DNA from: Haloplanus natans DSM 17983
Lineage (GTDB): Archaea; Halobacteriota; Halobacteria; Halobacteriales; Haloferacaceae
NCBI RefSeq assembly: GCF_000427685.1
Contig: NZ_KE386573.1
Span: 2,340,938-2,404,937 of the forward strand
Direction: 5' to 3'
DNA: 64,000 bases
In this document: positions 31,146 to 39,353 of the stretch, piece after piece
Layout: the number at the start of each line of letters is the position of its first letter
How positions within the stretch are numbered: position 1 is the stretch's first letter
Notes under the pieces: model-generated
The model's input: the letters and a program-made list of their open reading frames with translations, nothing else
Databases searched by the model: none
Told to the model about the DNA's origin: nothing
Translations under genes and position numbers: made by a program

Positions 31146-32540
31146 CTACGCGTCGGGTCCGTCGAACACCTTCCCGGGATTCATGATGCCCGCCGGGTCG
31201 AGCGCCGCCTTGATCGACCGCATCGCATCCACCGCCGCTTCGCCGTGTTCGGCGACGAGGTAGTCCTGCTTGCCGAGGCCGATGCCGTGTTCGCCGGTCG
31301 ATGTGCCGCCGAGTTCGATGGCGCGTTCGACGATTTTTCGCGAGACTTCCTTGCCGTGAGCCACGTCCTCTGGGTCGTCGGGGTCGACCATGACCGCGTA
31401 GTGGAGGTTGCCGTCGCCGGCGTGGCCGAAGCAGGGGATGAGAAAGTCCTCCGCGTCGGCCAACTCCTTCGCGTAGCGGATGATGCCCGGATATTCGCTG
31501 ATCGGGACGGTCACGTCGCCGGGCGTGAGCGGCGAGAGGTGGTCCTCGTACGGTTCGAGCGCCTCGGCGAGTTCCCGCCGCGCCGCCCACAACTCGTCCA
31601 TATCTCGGTCGTTCTCGGCCACCTCGAAACTCGTCACGTTGTGGGCCTCGAACACCGACCGGCAGAAGTCGATCTCCTCCTCGATGCCGTGGTTGGCGTG
31701 GAATTCGACGAACACCATCGGCACGTCGGGGAGGTCGGTGTCGAGGTGGGCGTTCGACATCGAGGCGCTCAGGCGGTCGATGAGTTCGATCTTCGCCACG
31801 TCGACGCCGGAGCGGACGGCGTCGAAGACGGCCTCCGCGGCGTCGTCGAGCGTCTCGAAGTGGGCGCGGCCGCCACGAACCTGCGCGGGTCGTCCAGCCA
31901 GCTTGATCGTGACGCGGGTGATGACGCCCAGCGTGCCCTCGCTCCCGACGATGATGTCGCCGAGGTCGTAGCCACTGGAGGTTTTGACTGCCCGGCTCCC
32001 CGTCGTTATCACCTCGCCCGTGGGGAGGACGACCTCCATCCCCAGCACCCAGTCGCTTACCTCGCCGTATTTCACGGTCTTCATCCCGCTGGCATCGTTG
32101 GCGAGCATACCGCCGATGGTCGAGATGGCGCCGGAGGACGGGAGCGCGGGAAGAAAGAGCCCGTGTTTCGCCACCGCCTCGTTCACGTCGTCGCCGAGGA
32201 TACCCGGCTGTACGTCCACCTGCAGATCGTCGGGCCGAACGTCCAGCACGGCGTCCATCCGGCTCATATCGAGGGTGATCCCGCCCTCGATGGGGACGGC
32301 GTTGCCCTCTAAGCTCGTGCCCGCCGCGTAGGGCGTGACGGGGACGCCGTGTTCGGTCGCCGCACGCATGATCGACGCCACGTCGGCGGTCGACTCGGGC
32401 CAGACGACGGCGTCGGGACGGACGCCCTCCTCGCGGGGCGTCCCCCAGTCGTGGGAGCGCTGGTCGCGGTCCGCGTCGGCGACCGAAATCTGATCCGGGT
32501 CGAGGCCCAGACCGTCGACGAACGTGGTATCGTGGTGCAT
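31146..32540 (-). CDS. FAD-linked D-lactate/glycolate dehydrogenase (GlcD/Dld family)
   Basis: A 464-residue flavoprotein of the vanillyl-alcohol oxidase fold. The N-terminal FAD domain shows VTPYAAGTSLEGNAVP and LPSSGAISTIGGMLANDASG; the middle has SSGYDLGDIIVGSEGTLGVIT; the C-terminal FAD-oxidase domain has CFGHAGDGNLHY and the closing STGEHGIGLGK with MNPGKVF. It oxidises a 2-hydroxyacid (D-lactate, glycolate or 2-hydroxyglutarate) and passes electrons to a quinone or flavoprotein. No iron-sulfur partner (GlcF) is adjacent. Start ATG 32540 (MHHDTTFVDGLG). Confidence 0.9.
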   Translation of the reverse strand: MHHDTTFVDGLGLDPDQISVADADRDQRSHDWGTPREEGVRPDAVVWPESTADVASIMRAATEHGVPVTPYAAGTSLEGNAVPIEGGITLDMSRMDAVLDVRPDDLQVDVQPGILGDDVNEAVAKHGLFLPALPSSGAISTIGGMLANDASGMKTVKYGEVSDWVLGMEVVLPTGEVITTGSRAVKTSSGYDLGDIIVGSEGTLGVITRVTIKLAGRPAQVRGGRAHFETLDDAAEAVFDAVRSGVDVAKIELIDRLSASMSNAHLDTDLPDVPMVFVEFHANHGIEEEIDFCRSVFEAHNVTSFEVAENDRDMDELWAARRELAEALEPYEDHLSPLTPGDVTVPISEYPGIIRYAKELADAEDFLIPCFGHAGDGNLHYAVMVDPDDPEDVAHGKEVSRKIVERAIELGGTSTGEHGIGLGKQDYLVAEHGEAAVDAMRSIKAALDPAGIMNPGKVFDGPDA

Positions 32541-32687
32541 ACCCCGATCCAGCGCGGGCGTGAGTATAGACCTGTTGCTCGACGGTCGGCGGGGGCGACC
32601 GTCGAACCGCCGATCGACAGCGTGCCCGAATATCAACGCGTAGAATCGGCCGATCGAACTTTGTACGTCGGACGGTTGTGTACGCGC

Positions 32688-34100
32688 ATGTCGTGGTCCG
32701 ATCCGGAGGCCGGCGGCCGCCGGGCGCAGTCCGAGGTACTCGCAGTCGTCCTGCTGGTCGGACTCACCGTTGTCGGAACGGGTGCAGTCGTGGTATTCGG
32801 CGCGGACGCGGTCCGGGACACCACGCAGTCGGCGGACGTGGGGCGGGCGGAACACGCGATGACGCAACTGGACTCGAAGACGAGCCTCGTCGCACACGGC
32901 TCCTCCGAAATCCAGCGGGTCGACGTCGCCGGTTCCGGACGGGGGAGCGTTCGAGTCGACGAGGACGCGGGCTGGATGCGCATCAGGATCATCAACGAGT
33001 CGACCGGGAACGTGGAGAGACAGGTGATGAACGAGACGATGGGTGCCATCGTCTACGAGCGCGGCGAGACGACCCTCGCATACCAGGGCGGCGGTGTCTG
33101 GCGGCGTGATACGTCCGGGAGCACCCTAGTGTCGCCGCCAGCCTTTCACTACCGCGGGCAGACGCTAACCCTCCCGCTGATCCTCGTCGGCGGCACGGCG
33201 GCGTCGACGAACGCGATAACCATGGCACAGCAGGCACCGCCGGCCGGCCGATATCCGAACGCGACGGCGGGGCTCCGGAATCCGCTTCTCAGCGGGAAGG
33301 TCAACGTCACCGTCGGGAGCAGCCACTACCGGGCGTGGGGCCGATTCTTCGAGGACCGGACGCAGGGAAGCGTCGCGTACGACCACGCCAACGAGAGCGT
33401 CACGGTCCAGCTAGTGACCCCGTTCAACGAGAAGTTCGACAACGTCATAGCGGCGACCGATCCGGGCGGGATCAACCCGAACCCCGGCCCGCCACCGTCA
33501 CCGTCGGAGACCGGCGTCTACTACCCGAGCGTCGACTCGAAGATCGAATCCAAGATCACCGAGTGCGAGACCACGTCGAACTGTACCAGCGGCACGTCCA
33601 CGATCACCACCGACGGGACCTACTACTACCCCTCGGGCATCAGCAGCGGTATGTCCATCGACACCGGGGACGGCGATGTCCAACTCGTGGTGAACGGGGA
33701 TTTCGATCCGGGGACGGTCACCGTCTCGGGAAGTAACAACGTCACCGTCTTCACCCGACAGGATGTGGTGGTCGGCGACGACGTCAACGCCGGCGGCGAC
33801 GCGGCGGCGTTCCGCGTGCTCGTCCACTCCGACGGCGTGGTGGATATGAACGGGAACTACAAGTTCGTCGGCATCGTCTACGCGCCGGAGTCCGAGGTCG
33901 ACCTGAACGGCGGCGGCCCACCGTGGCAGACGAACGTCGAAGGGGCGATCATCAGCGAGACCATCGACATCAACGGCAACCCCAACAAGTTCCAGTACGA
34001 CCCGTCGGTCGAGAACGCCACCCTCGACCTCGGCACCACGTCCCCGAAGATCACCTACCTCCACGTCTCCGTCACGCGGGTCAACGCGACGGCGACCTGA
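32688..34100 (+). CDS. Pilin-like surface protein with long beta-rich C-terminus
   Basis: A 470-residue protein from ATG 32688. The N-terminus GRRAQSEVLAVVLLVGLTVVG is a class III (pilin-type) signal plus helix like those in the operon it faces. The C-terminal half is Gly/Asn/Asp-rich and repetitive (VQLVVNGDFDPGTVTVSGSN, DVVVGDDVNAGGDAAAF, VDMNGNYKFVGIVYAPE, VDLNGGG), suggestive of a right-handed beta helix or adhesin stalk. Two cysteines lie near residues 297-304. Many N-glycosylation sequons (NES, NCT, NVT, NAT) fit an external location. It is convergent with the pseudopilin operon, 4 bp apart, and is likely a filament tip or surface adhesin. DUF7289/DUF7305 are the families I would expect to match. 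Confidence 0.78.
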   Translation: MSWSDPEAGGRRAQSEVLAVVLLVGLTVVGTGAVVVFGADAVRDTTQSADVGRAEHAMTQLDSKTSLVAHGSSEIQRVDVAGSGRGSVRVDEDAGWMRIRIINESTGNVERQVMNETMGAIVYERGETTLAYQGGGVWRRDTSGSTLVSPPAFHYRGQTLTLPLILVGGTAASTNAITMAQQAPPAGRYPNATAGLRNPLLSGKVNVTVGSSHYRAWGRFFEDRTQGSVAYDHANESVTVQLVTPFNEKFDNVIAATDPGGINPNPGPPPSPSETGVYYPSVDSKIESKITECETTSNCTSGTSTITTDGTYYYPSGISSGMSIDTGDGDVQLVVNGDFDPGTVTVSGSNNVTVFTRQDVVVGDDVNAGGDAAAFRVLVHSDGVVDMNGNYKFVGIVYAPESEVDLNGGGPPWQTNVEGAIISETIDINGNPNKFQYDPSVENATLDLGTTSPKITYLHVSVTRVNATAT

Positions 34101-34104
34101 CTCG

Positions 34105-34863
34105 TTATCGCGTGAGCGTGACGCTCACCGTCGTCTGCTGGACGTACAGCGCGTCGGTCTCGAACTCGTAGGCGATCACGCCGTCGGTCGGGTCGGCACC
34201 GGCCGGATCGACGGCGGTGAACCCGCGCCCTTCGAGGAACCGTTTCCACGCGTCCGCACGCGACGAGGTGATGGTGACGGTGACGTTCACCCGCGACCCG
34301 GACGCGGGGGCGAACCGGACCGGAATGCTGCGGCTGTCCCGCTGTGTCCGCACCAGAATCGTCGTATCGCCGCTCAGACTCCCGGTGTCGCCGCCCTGTG
34401 AGACCCCAAGCAGCGGGACGACCGTCCGTTCGTCGGAGACGGTCCACCGCGGCTCGGACAGCATCACCGCGTCGCTCCGGTCGCGGCGGATCGTCGCCCC
34501 CGACGTGTACGCGATGCTCGTGTCGTCGAGTCGGTAGACGATGGGCCGGGTTTCGATCGTGATCGTCCGGTTGTCGAGCGGATCGCTCGTGTTCGTCGCC
34601 CGAACGGTGATGTTCGTCGTGTCGCCGAGCTCGATACCGCCGTTACCGAGGCTCAGTTCGGTCGCTCGGCTCGGCGCCGCACGTCGAGACACGTCCAGCA
34701 TGTTGTCATCGAGCACGTCGAACGCCCGCTCGACGTTGTTGAGTTCCTCGGCGGTGCGGACGTTCTCCAGCGAGGAGAACCCCGCGACGTAGACGACGCC
34801 GGTCGTGGAGACGATCAACGCGAAGATCAGGACGAACCCGATGATCTCGCTCTGGGCTCTCAC
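34105..34863 (-). CDS. Pilin-like protein (DUF7289-like), last gene of pilus-like operon
   Basis: A 252-residue protein. Start GTG 34863 overlaps the preceding stop as GTGA. The N-terminus RAQSEIIGFVLIFALIVSTT has the pilin-type charge/hydrophobic arrangement, followed by a beta-rich domain of about 200 residues with sequons NIT, NTS, NRT and NVT. A segment near residue 215 (SRADAWKRFLEGRGF) resembles one in the convergent 470-residue protein (SHYRAWGRFFEDRTQ), so the two are paralogous. Probably a pseudopilin. Confidence 0.75.
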   Translation of the reverse strand: MRAQSEIIGFVLIFALIVSTTGVVYVAGFSSLENVRTAEELNNVERAFDVLDDNMLDVSRRAAPSRATELSLGNGGIELGDTTNITVRATNTSDPLDNRTITIETRPIVYRLDDTSIAYTSGATIRRDRSDAVMLSEPRWTVSDERTVVPLLGVSQGGDTGSLSGDTTILVRTQRDSRSIPVRFAPASGSRVNVTVTITSSRADAWKRFLEGRGFTAVDPAGADPTDGVIAYEFETDALYVQQTTVSVTLTR

Positions 34864-35297
34864 GCCGCCCGCACCTCCAGTTCGCCCGCGGGTGTCAGGA
34901 CGATCCGCAGTTGCCCGCCACGGACCGTCGTCGAGGCGACCGGCGTCGAGGTGACAAATGAGACGCGACGGGTGGCGTCGACGGTCTCCGCTTCCAACAC
35001 GAGCGTCGAACTCGATCCGTTCACGCGAACGGTGTACCCGCTCCCGGCGACGCGTGCCGGCAGGTCGACGCCGAGCGAGACGGTCCGGGCGTCGGGTGTC
35101 CCGGCCAGACGATCCGCCGACATCAGGTTCGCGGCGAGGCGCTGGCCGACGACTTCGAGTGTGGTCCGCGTGGTCGATTCCCGGCGGTCGTCGACCGCGC
35201 CGCCGGCGGCGAGGAGGAGGCCGCTGACGAGGATGGTCGTGATGCCGAGAGTGAGGACGTAGTTGACGGCCGTCGAGACGCCGCGGTCGTGGGTCAT
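34860..35297 (-). CDS. Pilin-like protein (DUF7266-like)
   Basis: A 145-residue protein from ATG 35297 (MTHDRGVSTAVNYVLTLGIT). A single N-terminal membrane helix (residues about 9-33) follows a short charged head; the rest is beta-rich with one sequon (NGS). It overlaps both neighbours by 4 bp. Resembles the haloarchaeal family I know as DUF7266. Likely a minor pilin of the system encoded by this operon. Confidence 0.75.
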   Translation of the reverse strand: MTHDRGVSTAVNYVLTLGITTILVSGLLLAAGGAVDDRRESTTRTTLEVVGQRLAANLMSADRLAGTPDARTVSLGVDLPARVAGSGYTVRVNGSSSTLVLEAETVDATRRVSFVTSTPVASTTVRGGQLRIVLTPAGELEVRAA

Positions 35298-36259
35298 TCG
35301 TCGGCCTCCGGTCCCGCGTAGATCCGGGCACGATAGGTCAGTTCGGCCGACTCGTACACGACGTCGGCGTGCAGGCTGTAGACGACCGGAACCTGATACG
35401 GTGCGATCGTGGTCGGCGAGTCGTCGAAATTCGCGTCGGTGGCCGGCGAGAGGGTCGTGTTCACCGTGAGGGTGTACTCGGCCGTCGTCCGGTTCCCGTA
35501 CTGAATCAGCACGTCGTCGTACGGCTCGCTGATCCCCGATCCGAACGCGAGGGCGCCGCAGTCGGTTCCGTTGACCGTCCCAGCGGTCAGATTCAGTCGC
35601 GGCGGTCCGGCGAACTGCCCGGCACAGACGCCGTCGTCGACCGGTGCCGTTCCGTTCTTGACCGCGAGCGTCACGTTCCCCGTTCCCGCGTCCTCGTAGA
35701 CGTAGACGCGCCACTCGTCACCGCCGTCACCGACGACGGCGATGCTGAACGCTTCGTCGGTGTCGGTCGTCGATTCGAGCCCGCCCGTGACGTTCAGTTC
35801 GGCCGCGTACACGTCGTCGGCGTCCGTTGCCATCGTCCAGTTCGCAGTCGTCGGCGCCCCCGTGGGTGTCGCCGTCCGACTCGCGTTCGTCTGGGCGAGC
35901 CGCGTCCCGTTGTGGTACGTCCGGTTCGTGACGGTTGCAGCCGTACCTCCGAGGAGGTGCCTGCGGGCGTTCAGTTCGGCGACACGGTCGACCCGGGCGC
36001 TGGCGTTTCGGACGCGCTCCGTCCGGGTTGCGTCTCCATCGTTCACTCCCGAGACGGCGGGCCAGAGGTTCTCCTCGACGGCGTCGCGGTACGCGAGCGC
36101 GTCGCTCTCGCCAGTGTCGACGCTCCGGGTTGCGAGGTTCTCCGTGTAGATGGCGGTGTTCAACAACAACACCAAGGCGACGATGGCGACGGCGATGGCA
36201 AACCCCGTAACGAGTAAGAGCTGTCCCCGTCCCGCGTCGCGGCCGGTCAGATCCGCCAT
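35294..36259 (-). CDS. Pilin-like membrane-anchored protein (DUF7261-like)
   Basis: A 321-residue protein with an N-terminal helix after GRGQLLLVTGFAIAVAIVAL (residues about 11-36) and then AIYTENLATR, a sequence typical of the family I recall as DUF7261. The large outside domain has at least eight sequons and four cysteines (two near residue 225-243). ATGA overlap with the next gene, 12-bp overlap with the preceding one. Probably a pseudopilin or anchor. Confidence 0.77.
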   Translation of the reverse strand: MADLTGRDAGRGQLLLVTGFAIAVAIVALVLLLNTAIYTENLATRSVDTGESDALAYRDAVEENLWPAVSGVNDGDATRTERVRNASARVDRVAELNARRHLLGGTAATVTNRTYHNGTRLAQTNASRTATPTGAPTTANWTMATDADDVYAAELNVTGGLESTTDTDEAFSIAVVGDGGDEWRVYVYEDAGTGNVTLAVKNGTAPVDDGVCAGQFAGPPRLNLTAGTVNGTDCGALAFGSGISEPYDDVLIQYGNRTTAEYTLTVNTTLSPATDANFDDSPTTIAPYQVPVVYSLHADVVYESAELTYRARIYAGPEADE

Positions 36260-36837
36260 ACGGTGATGCGCACCTCCACGACGTTGAACAGGCGTTGGCC
36301 GACCGCCGCGTCGGGCGCGTAAAACGTCGTCGAGGCGTTCGCCCGCGCTTCGGCGACCGTCGTGTTGGGCGACCCGGCGAGCCGCGTGTCGTCATACAGG
36401 ACGACGTTCCGGCTCGCGACCGTCGCGTCGTCGCTGGGCGTGCCCATGTCGACCAGCGGTTTCGGGCCGGCGTTGCTGTCGTTGACGTCGGTCCAGTAGA
36501 GGTCGACATTGAACGCGGTGCGTTGCTCGCGGAACGTCCGATTGAGTGCGTGGCCGAACGCGTTCGGTGGACCCCCGTTTCGGTAGCCGCCGCCGCTCGC
36601 GTTCGTGAACGTCCCCTCGCTCGCGTTCCAGTCCACGAGGGCGTCCCGGAGCGTGCCGTTGGCCTCGGCGGCGTCCAACACGCCGAGTGCGGCGGTCCGC
36701 TGTTGGTTACCGACGTGCTGGTTCGACGTACTCGCCGACAGCGGGGTCACGGCAGTCGTCTGCAGGGCGAAGACGATACCGCTCAACACGAGGAGGCCAG
36801 CGACGAACGCCTCGAGGGTGTGTGCCTGTGCGCGCAT
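36247..36837 (-). CDS. Pilin-like protein (DUF7288-like)
   Basis: A 196-residue protein from ATG 36837 (MRAQAHTLEAFVAGLLVLSG); a GTG six bases upstream would give a GTGA overlap and is an alternative. The helix at residues about 8-30 is followed by a Asn/Thr-rich external domain with many sequons and a C-terminal VVEVRITVWRI strand. It overlaps the next gene by 13 bp. The RAQ motif before the hydrophobic helix is shared with two other products of this operon. Confidence 0.75.
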   Translation of the reverse strand: MRAQAHTLEAFVAGLLVLSGIVFALQTTAVTPLSASTSNQHVGNQQRTAALGVLDAAEANGTLRDALVDWNASEGTFTNASGGGYRNGGPPNAFGHALNRTFREQRTAFNVDLYWTDVNDSNAGPKPLVDMGTPSDDATVASRNVVLYDDTRLAGSPNTTVAEARANASTTFYAPDAAVGQRLFNVVEVRITVWRI

Positions 36838-36839
36838 CG

Positions 36840-37322
36840 TCACCACACCCTCACGTAGAGTCGGTTCTGTTGGTCGTCCAAGAGGACGACCCGGGTCGCG
36901 ACGACCGTGTCGTCGACCGTCGTCGGTGACGGACCGGCCGCCAGCCGCGTCCCGTCCAGCGTCCGGATGCCGGCGTCGTCCCGCACGGTGACGTTCACCC
37001 GGACGTTGCCATCGAGGCCGAGCGCCGGACGCAGAGCGGCCGCGTCGTCGTCGTACCGGCAGGTCGGGGGGGCGGTCCCGTCGGCGTCGAAGAAGTCCGC
37101 CGTGCAGTCGGCGTCGAGCACCGACGGATCGGCCGGGGACTCGACCAGCGCGTCCGCGCTCAGTCGGTCGGCCGCCCGGTCCGCGACGACGAACTCCGCG
37201 CCCGTGTCCGTCTCGAACGGGGCGAACATCGAGGGCATGAACGCGAACGCGAGGACGACCACGCCGAGAAAGAGGCTCACCCCGACGGCGAAATCGAGGG
37301 TCGTCTGGGCGCGGTCGGTCAT
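36840..37322 (-). CDS. Pilin-like protein (DUF7287-like)
   Basis: A 160-residue protein from ATG 37322 (MTDRAQTTLDFAVGVSLFLG). RAQTTLDFAVG precedes a membrane helix (residues about 12-33), a pilin-type arrangement. The external part has two cysteines (about residues 74 and 88), likely disulphide-bonded, and ends QNRLYVRVW. ATGA overlap with the TadC-like gene upstream. Confidence 0.75.
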   Translation of the reverse strand: MTDRAQTTLDFAVGVSLFLGVVVLAFAFMPSMFAPFETDTGAEFVVADRAADRLSADALVESPADPSVLDADCTADFFDADGTAPPTCRYDDDAAALRPALGLDGNVRVNVTVRDDAGIRTLDGTRLAAGPSPTTVDDTVVATRVVLLDDQQNRLYVRVW

Positions 37323-39352
37323 CCAACCACCAGCCACACGGCCAGCGCGATGGTCTGGAGGATCACGACGAACTTGACGCCGGCCATCAGCTTCGCCGTC
37401 CGGATGTAGCCGCTGATGATTCCCGAGAGGATCGCCTGCAAGGTGACGGCGTGGAAAAAGAGCAAGGAGAGTAGTTGGGTGTCGATGCCGCCGCCGAACT
37501 GCGAGGCGCCGCTGGCGCTCCCGCCGCCGCTACTGCCCGCCTGCTGGGTCAACCCCGCCATCACGTCGAGGAACTGCGTTTTCAGAATCGCCATCACGCC
37601 CAGCAGGGTGAGATAAGTCATCAGGATGATCGCCACCTGCATCCGGGTTCGGGACCGCCGCTCGCGTTCGATGTCGTCCTGATTCTCGCTGGCCTGGGCC
37701 GCCGTCGTCAGCACCTCGGTGATCTGGCTGGAGGCCTCCTGGGCCTTGCTGATGAGCTTGACCGTCCGCGCCAGCCGGGGGATGTGGTACTTGTTGTTGA
37801 ACTCGATCAACGCCGTCCGCAGGCTCATCCCGTAGTTCACCTTGGCGTAGAGCACGTCGAACTCGTCGGCCAGCTTTCCGGAGGAGGTTTCCGCGACGGT
37901 GTTTACGGATTCGAGAAGCGTCTGTCCGGTGTCGTTCGCGCTCGACAGTTTGCGGAGGTTGTCCGACAGTTTCCCGGTGATCGCCGCCCGCGACCGGACG
38001 TTCCACTCGTGGAAGACACCGAGGGGGACCAGCGTCAGGTAGAGCGGGACGTACACCCAGACGAACGTTCCCCAGACGGGCGCTTGCACCATCCCGTCCC
38101 ACGTCGTCGGCGCCGCGCCGCTGACCCCCGCGAAGGCGACCAGCACCAGCGCCGTGGGGGCGGTCAGCGCCAGCGTGAAGAGCGGGTGATCCCGGAAGAA
38201 GTGATGTGGGTTCCGGAGGAGCTGTTTCGTCCGGAACGTGCCTTCCCGAGTTCTGATGCGGTCGAAGACGCCGAACTCGCCGACGTAGTTCTCGATTAGA
38301 CCGAGGCTGAACAGCCCCCCGTTGGCGGTCCGCTCACTCCGCCCACCGTTGCTGGGGTCGAGGTAGCCGTCGCCCGGTTCGTCCTGTTTCACCGTCGACA
38401 CCAACACCAGAAACATCACGCCGGTGATCGGGATGAGGCCGTACACCGTCGCGTACAGCATGAACGACTGCGCCTCGCCGAGCATGCTCATGATGACGAG
38501 GATGATGATGAGCAACAGGGGAAACAGCGAGAGGGTCATGTACATCTCGCCGAACAGCTCCAAGGTGTCGAGCGTGACCTCCTGTTGCTGTTTGGCGGTC
38601 CGCATGTGTTTGTCTTTCTTATCTGAGAGGAACGCCTGCATGTTCCCGCCGGAGTTGACGATAGAGAGCATGTCTGTCAGGAACTGCGAGAGGTCGTCAC
38701 TCGGCGTCTCGATAGCCTGTTGCTGGATGGCGTTGCGGTAGTCGGTGCCGAAATACTCCGTCTCCTGGACGATGCTCTGGAACTCGCGGGCCACCTCACC
38801 GTAGGTGTCCTCGGCCCGCGCCATCGCCTCCAGAATCTCCAACTGGTTCAGACCCCCGACCGACAGGGCGTACATAAAGGAGATGGAGTCCGAGAGCAGC
38901 ATGTTGATCTCGCGTTCCCGCGAGGAGGCCCGAGAGTAGGGGATGGCGACCAGCGTGCCGAAGCCGGTGGTGAAGCCGACCGATCCCGCGACGATGCCGA
39001 GGATGCCGATGGCGGCGGGGACCTTGATCGCCTCGATGATGCCGACGACCGTCTCGTTCGGTATCCGCGCCCCGGTCGAGAACAGATCGGGTGAGACAAT
39101 GCCGAACGCGAAGAGGCTGTAGCCGACGAGCGTCCCCAGAACCCAGAGGACGAGTCCGAGGAGAACGCCAACCGCGAGCGCCCGCGAGAGGTAGAGTTCG
39201 ACGGTCGTCGCCATCCGAGCCTGGACCAGTTTCGTCTCCACGTCGCCGACGAAGTCGCCGTCGTCGTCGAACAGCCGGCGGTAGAGCGGGTAGAACAGGT
39301 CGCCGAGAACGTCGACGCCGCGGTTCAGTCCGCCACCAGTGTCGAGACTCAC
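37319..39352 (-). CDS. Type II/IV secretion system F-family membrane protein (TadC/PilC-like)
   Basis: Membrane platform of a type IV pilus-like machine, 677 residues. Start GTG 39352 lies one base past the ATPase stop. There are two T2SF domains: residues about 130-300 (with GGLNQLEILEAMARAEDTYG and QFLTDMLSIVNSGGN) and about 480-610 (with RLARTVKLISKAQEASSQI), and around nine membrane helices. A duplicated T2SF is usual for archaeal pilus and archaellum platforms (FlaJ/PilC). Works with the ATPase encoded upstream. Confidence 0.9.
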   Translation of the reverse strand: MSLDTGGGLNRGVDVLGDLFYPLYRRLFDDDGDFVGDVETKLVQARMATTVELYLSRALAVGVLLGLVLWVLGTLVGYSLFAFGIVSPDLFSTGARIPNETVVGIIEAIKVPAAIGILGIVAGSVGFTTGFGTLVAIPYSRASSREREINMLLSDSISFMYALSVGGLNQLEILEAMARAEDTYGEVAREFQSIVQETEYFGTDYRNAIQQQAIETPSDDLSQFLTDMLSIVNSGGNMQAFLSDKKDKHMRTAKQQQEVTLDTLELFGEMYMTLSLFPLLLIIILVIMSMLGEAQSFMLYATVYGLIPITGVMFLVLVSTVKQDEPGDGYLDPSNGGRSERTANGGLFSLGLIENYVGEFGVFDRIRTREGTFRTKQLLRNPHHFFRDHPLFTLALTAPTALVLVAFAGVSGAAPTTWDGMVQAPVWGTFVWVYVPLYLTLVPLGVFHEWNVRSRAAITGKLSDNLRKLSSANDTGQTLLESVNTVAETSSGKLADEFDVLYAKVNYGMSLRTALIEFNNKYHIPRLARTVKLISKAQEASSQITEVLTTAAQASENQDDIERERRSRTRMQVAIILMTYLTLLGVMAILKTQFLDVMAGLTQQAGSSGGGSASGASQFGGGIDTQLLSLLFFHAVTLQAILSGIISGYIRTAKLMAGVKFVVILQTIALAVWLVVG

Positions 39353-39353
39353 G

